Assembly (NCBI GenBank): GCA_001465935.1
Contig: LNKV01000124.1
Location: 1 to 18,297, forward strand
Source: Clarireedia homoeocarpa
Taxonomy: Eukaryota; Ascomycota; Leotiomycetes; Helotiales; Rutstroemiaceae
DNA: 18,297 nucleotides
Direction of reading: 5' to 3'
The notes beneath the pieces are model-generated. The model was given only the letters and a program-made list of their open reading frames with translations. It made no database searches and was not told the origin of the DNA. Numbering within the stretch: position 1 is the stretch's first letter; every line of letters starts with the position of its first letter. Both the position numbers and the translations under genes were made by a program. Below, piece by piece: positions 18,068-18,297 of this stretch.

Positions 18068-18297
18068 TTAGCTTGGATATAAGGATTATACAAATAAATT
18101 TAAACCGAAGTAGTCTCGCGACTAAATCAGTAATATAATTGGCTATTAAGTTTAATATCGATTTAATAATAATCTAAGAACTTTAGATTATCACCGATAC
18201 TAGTACTAGCGTTAGCACCGGCGCTAGTAACTTCTTAAATAGTCGGTTAATATTGTATACTAGCTTTACTTAAATCCTAGCTTTTATAAAAAACTTC
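18064..18297 (+). pseudogene. ORF2 remnant in copy C (endonuclease N-terminus, runs off window)
   Basis: This is the first 78 codons of ORF2, one frame back from ORF1. It shows the start of an apurinic-endonuclease-like (EEP) domain: Gln-Ile-Asn-Leu-Asn-Arg-Ser at 18091-18111, with an early Asn that is typically catalytic, and Ile-stop-Glu at 18172-18180, where the family has Ile-Gln-Glu-Pro-Trp with the catalytic Glu (GAA at 18178-18180). Premature stops are at 18136, 18175, 18184 and 18271, all TAA/TAG. The enzyme would nick genomic DNA to prime reverse transcription. A Thr/Ser-rich stretch at 18190-18228 is four codons longer than in A and B. Confidence 0.8.

Larger units (their letters stand above)
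15992..18297 (+). mobile_element. Copy C: mildly RIPed 5' part of a Tad-like LINE
   Basis: This copy starts at CGGAATCGAAAAAACG, the reverse complement of the 5' end of B, and runs off the window in the endonuclease domain of ORF2. It is clearly richer in G/C than the rest (33 of 60 in 16081-16140) and keeps many CpA and TpG. It faces B head to head, with the 5' ends about 660 bp apart. Besides RIP-type transitions it differs from A and B by other substitutions at the ORF1 start and by a 12-base in-frame insertion in ORF2, so it probably represents a sister subfamily or a younger insertion. Confidence 0.9.

Noticed and set aside
13030..18297. B and C as terminal inverted repeats of one DNA transposon
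   Set aside because: Each arm carries its own LINE 5' UTR and ORFs, and what lies between is a fragment of another LINE copy, not a transposase gene.
1..18297. Mitochondrial genome or AT-rich protist DNA
   Set aside because: The composition is low in G/C, but CpA loss is context-specific, copy C is much richer in G/C, and every segment is a LINE copy. Nuclear RIP explains all of this.
1..18297. tRNA, rRNA or host protein genes
   Set aside because: I saw no cloverleaf-like GC-rich segments, no rRNA-like sequence and no coding frame outside the LINE copies. Some could escape a reading by eye.

Overview
The window is a block of decayed transposon DNA, almost certainly from a filamentous ascomycete fungus (Pezizomycotina). 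No intact gene is present. Positions 1 to about 15,960 are extremely AT-rich: a hand count of 301-360 gives 5 G/C in 60, and 301-420 contains no CpA and no TpG. TpA is everywhere, while CpG and CpT survive. This is the signature of repeat-induced point mutation (RIP), a fungal defence that turns CpA into TpA (and TpG into TpA) in duplicated DNA.

Everything recognisable belongs to one family of non-LTR retrotransposon (LINE) of the Tad type, about 6.17 kb long. It has a 5' UTR with two direct repeats, ORF1 (about 532 codons; gag-like protein with a coiled-coil-like region and C-terminal zinc knuckles), ORF2 (about 1300 codons; endonuclease, reverse transcriptase, RNase H, C-terminal Cys/His motif), a short 3' UTR and a poly(A) tail.

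Layout from left to right: copy E (1-1298, + strand, RT end to past RNase H); copy X1 (1297-2718, - strand, 5'-truncated 3' end); copy A (2719-8889, - strand, full length, heavily RIPed); copy F (8890-9154, + strand, RT core); copy B (9155-15330, - strand, full length, heavily RIPed); copy D (15331-15962, + strand, RT palm onwards, probably the other half of F split by B); a 29-bp sequence matching nothing else here (15963-15991); and copy C (15992-18297, + strand, 5' UTR, ORF1 and the start of ORF2, running off the window). C is much less mutated than the others. It gives the clearest view of the family, but its ORF1 still has 16 premature stops, all TAA or TAG.

The copies were assigned by aligning them by eye on both strands. 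Junctions are good to a few bases where poly(T) or the shared 5' end marks them, and to about 10-20 bases elsewhere. The block is best read as a nested, silenced retroelement cluster of the kind found in fungal centromeres, subtelomeres or AT-isochores; the window does not say which. I found no host gene, tRNA, rRNA, CRISPR array or new defence or metabolic system.
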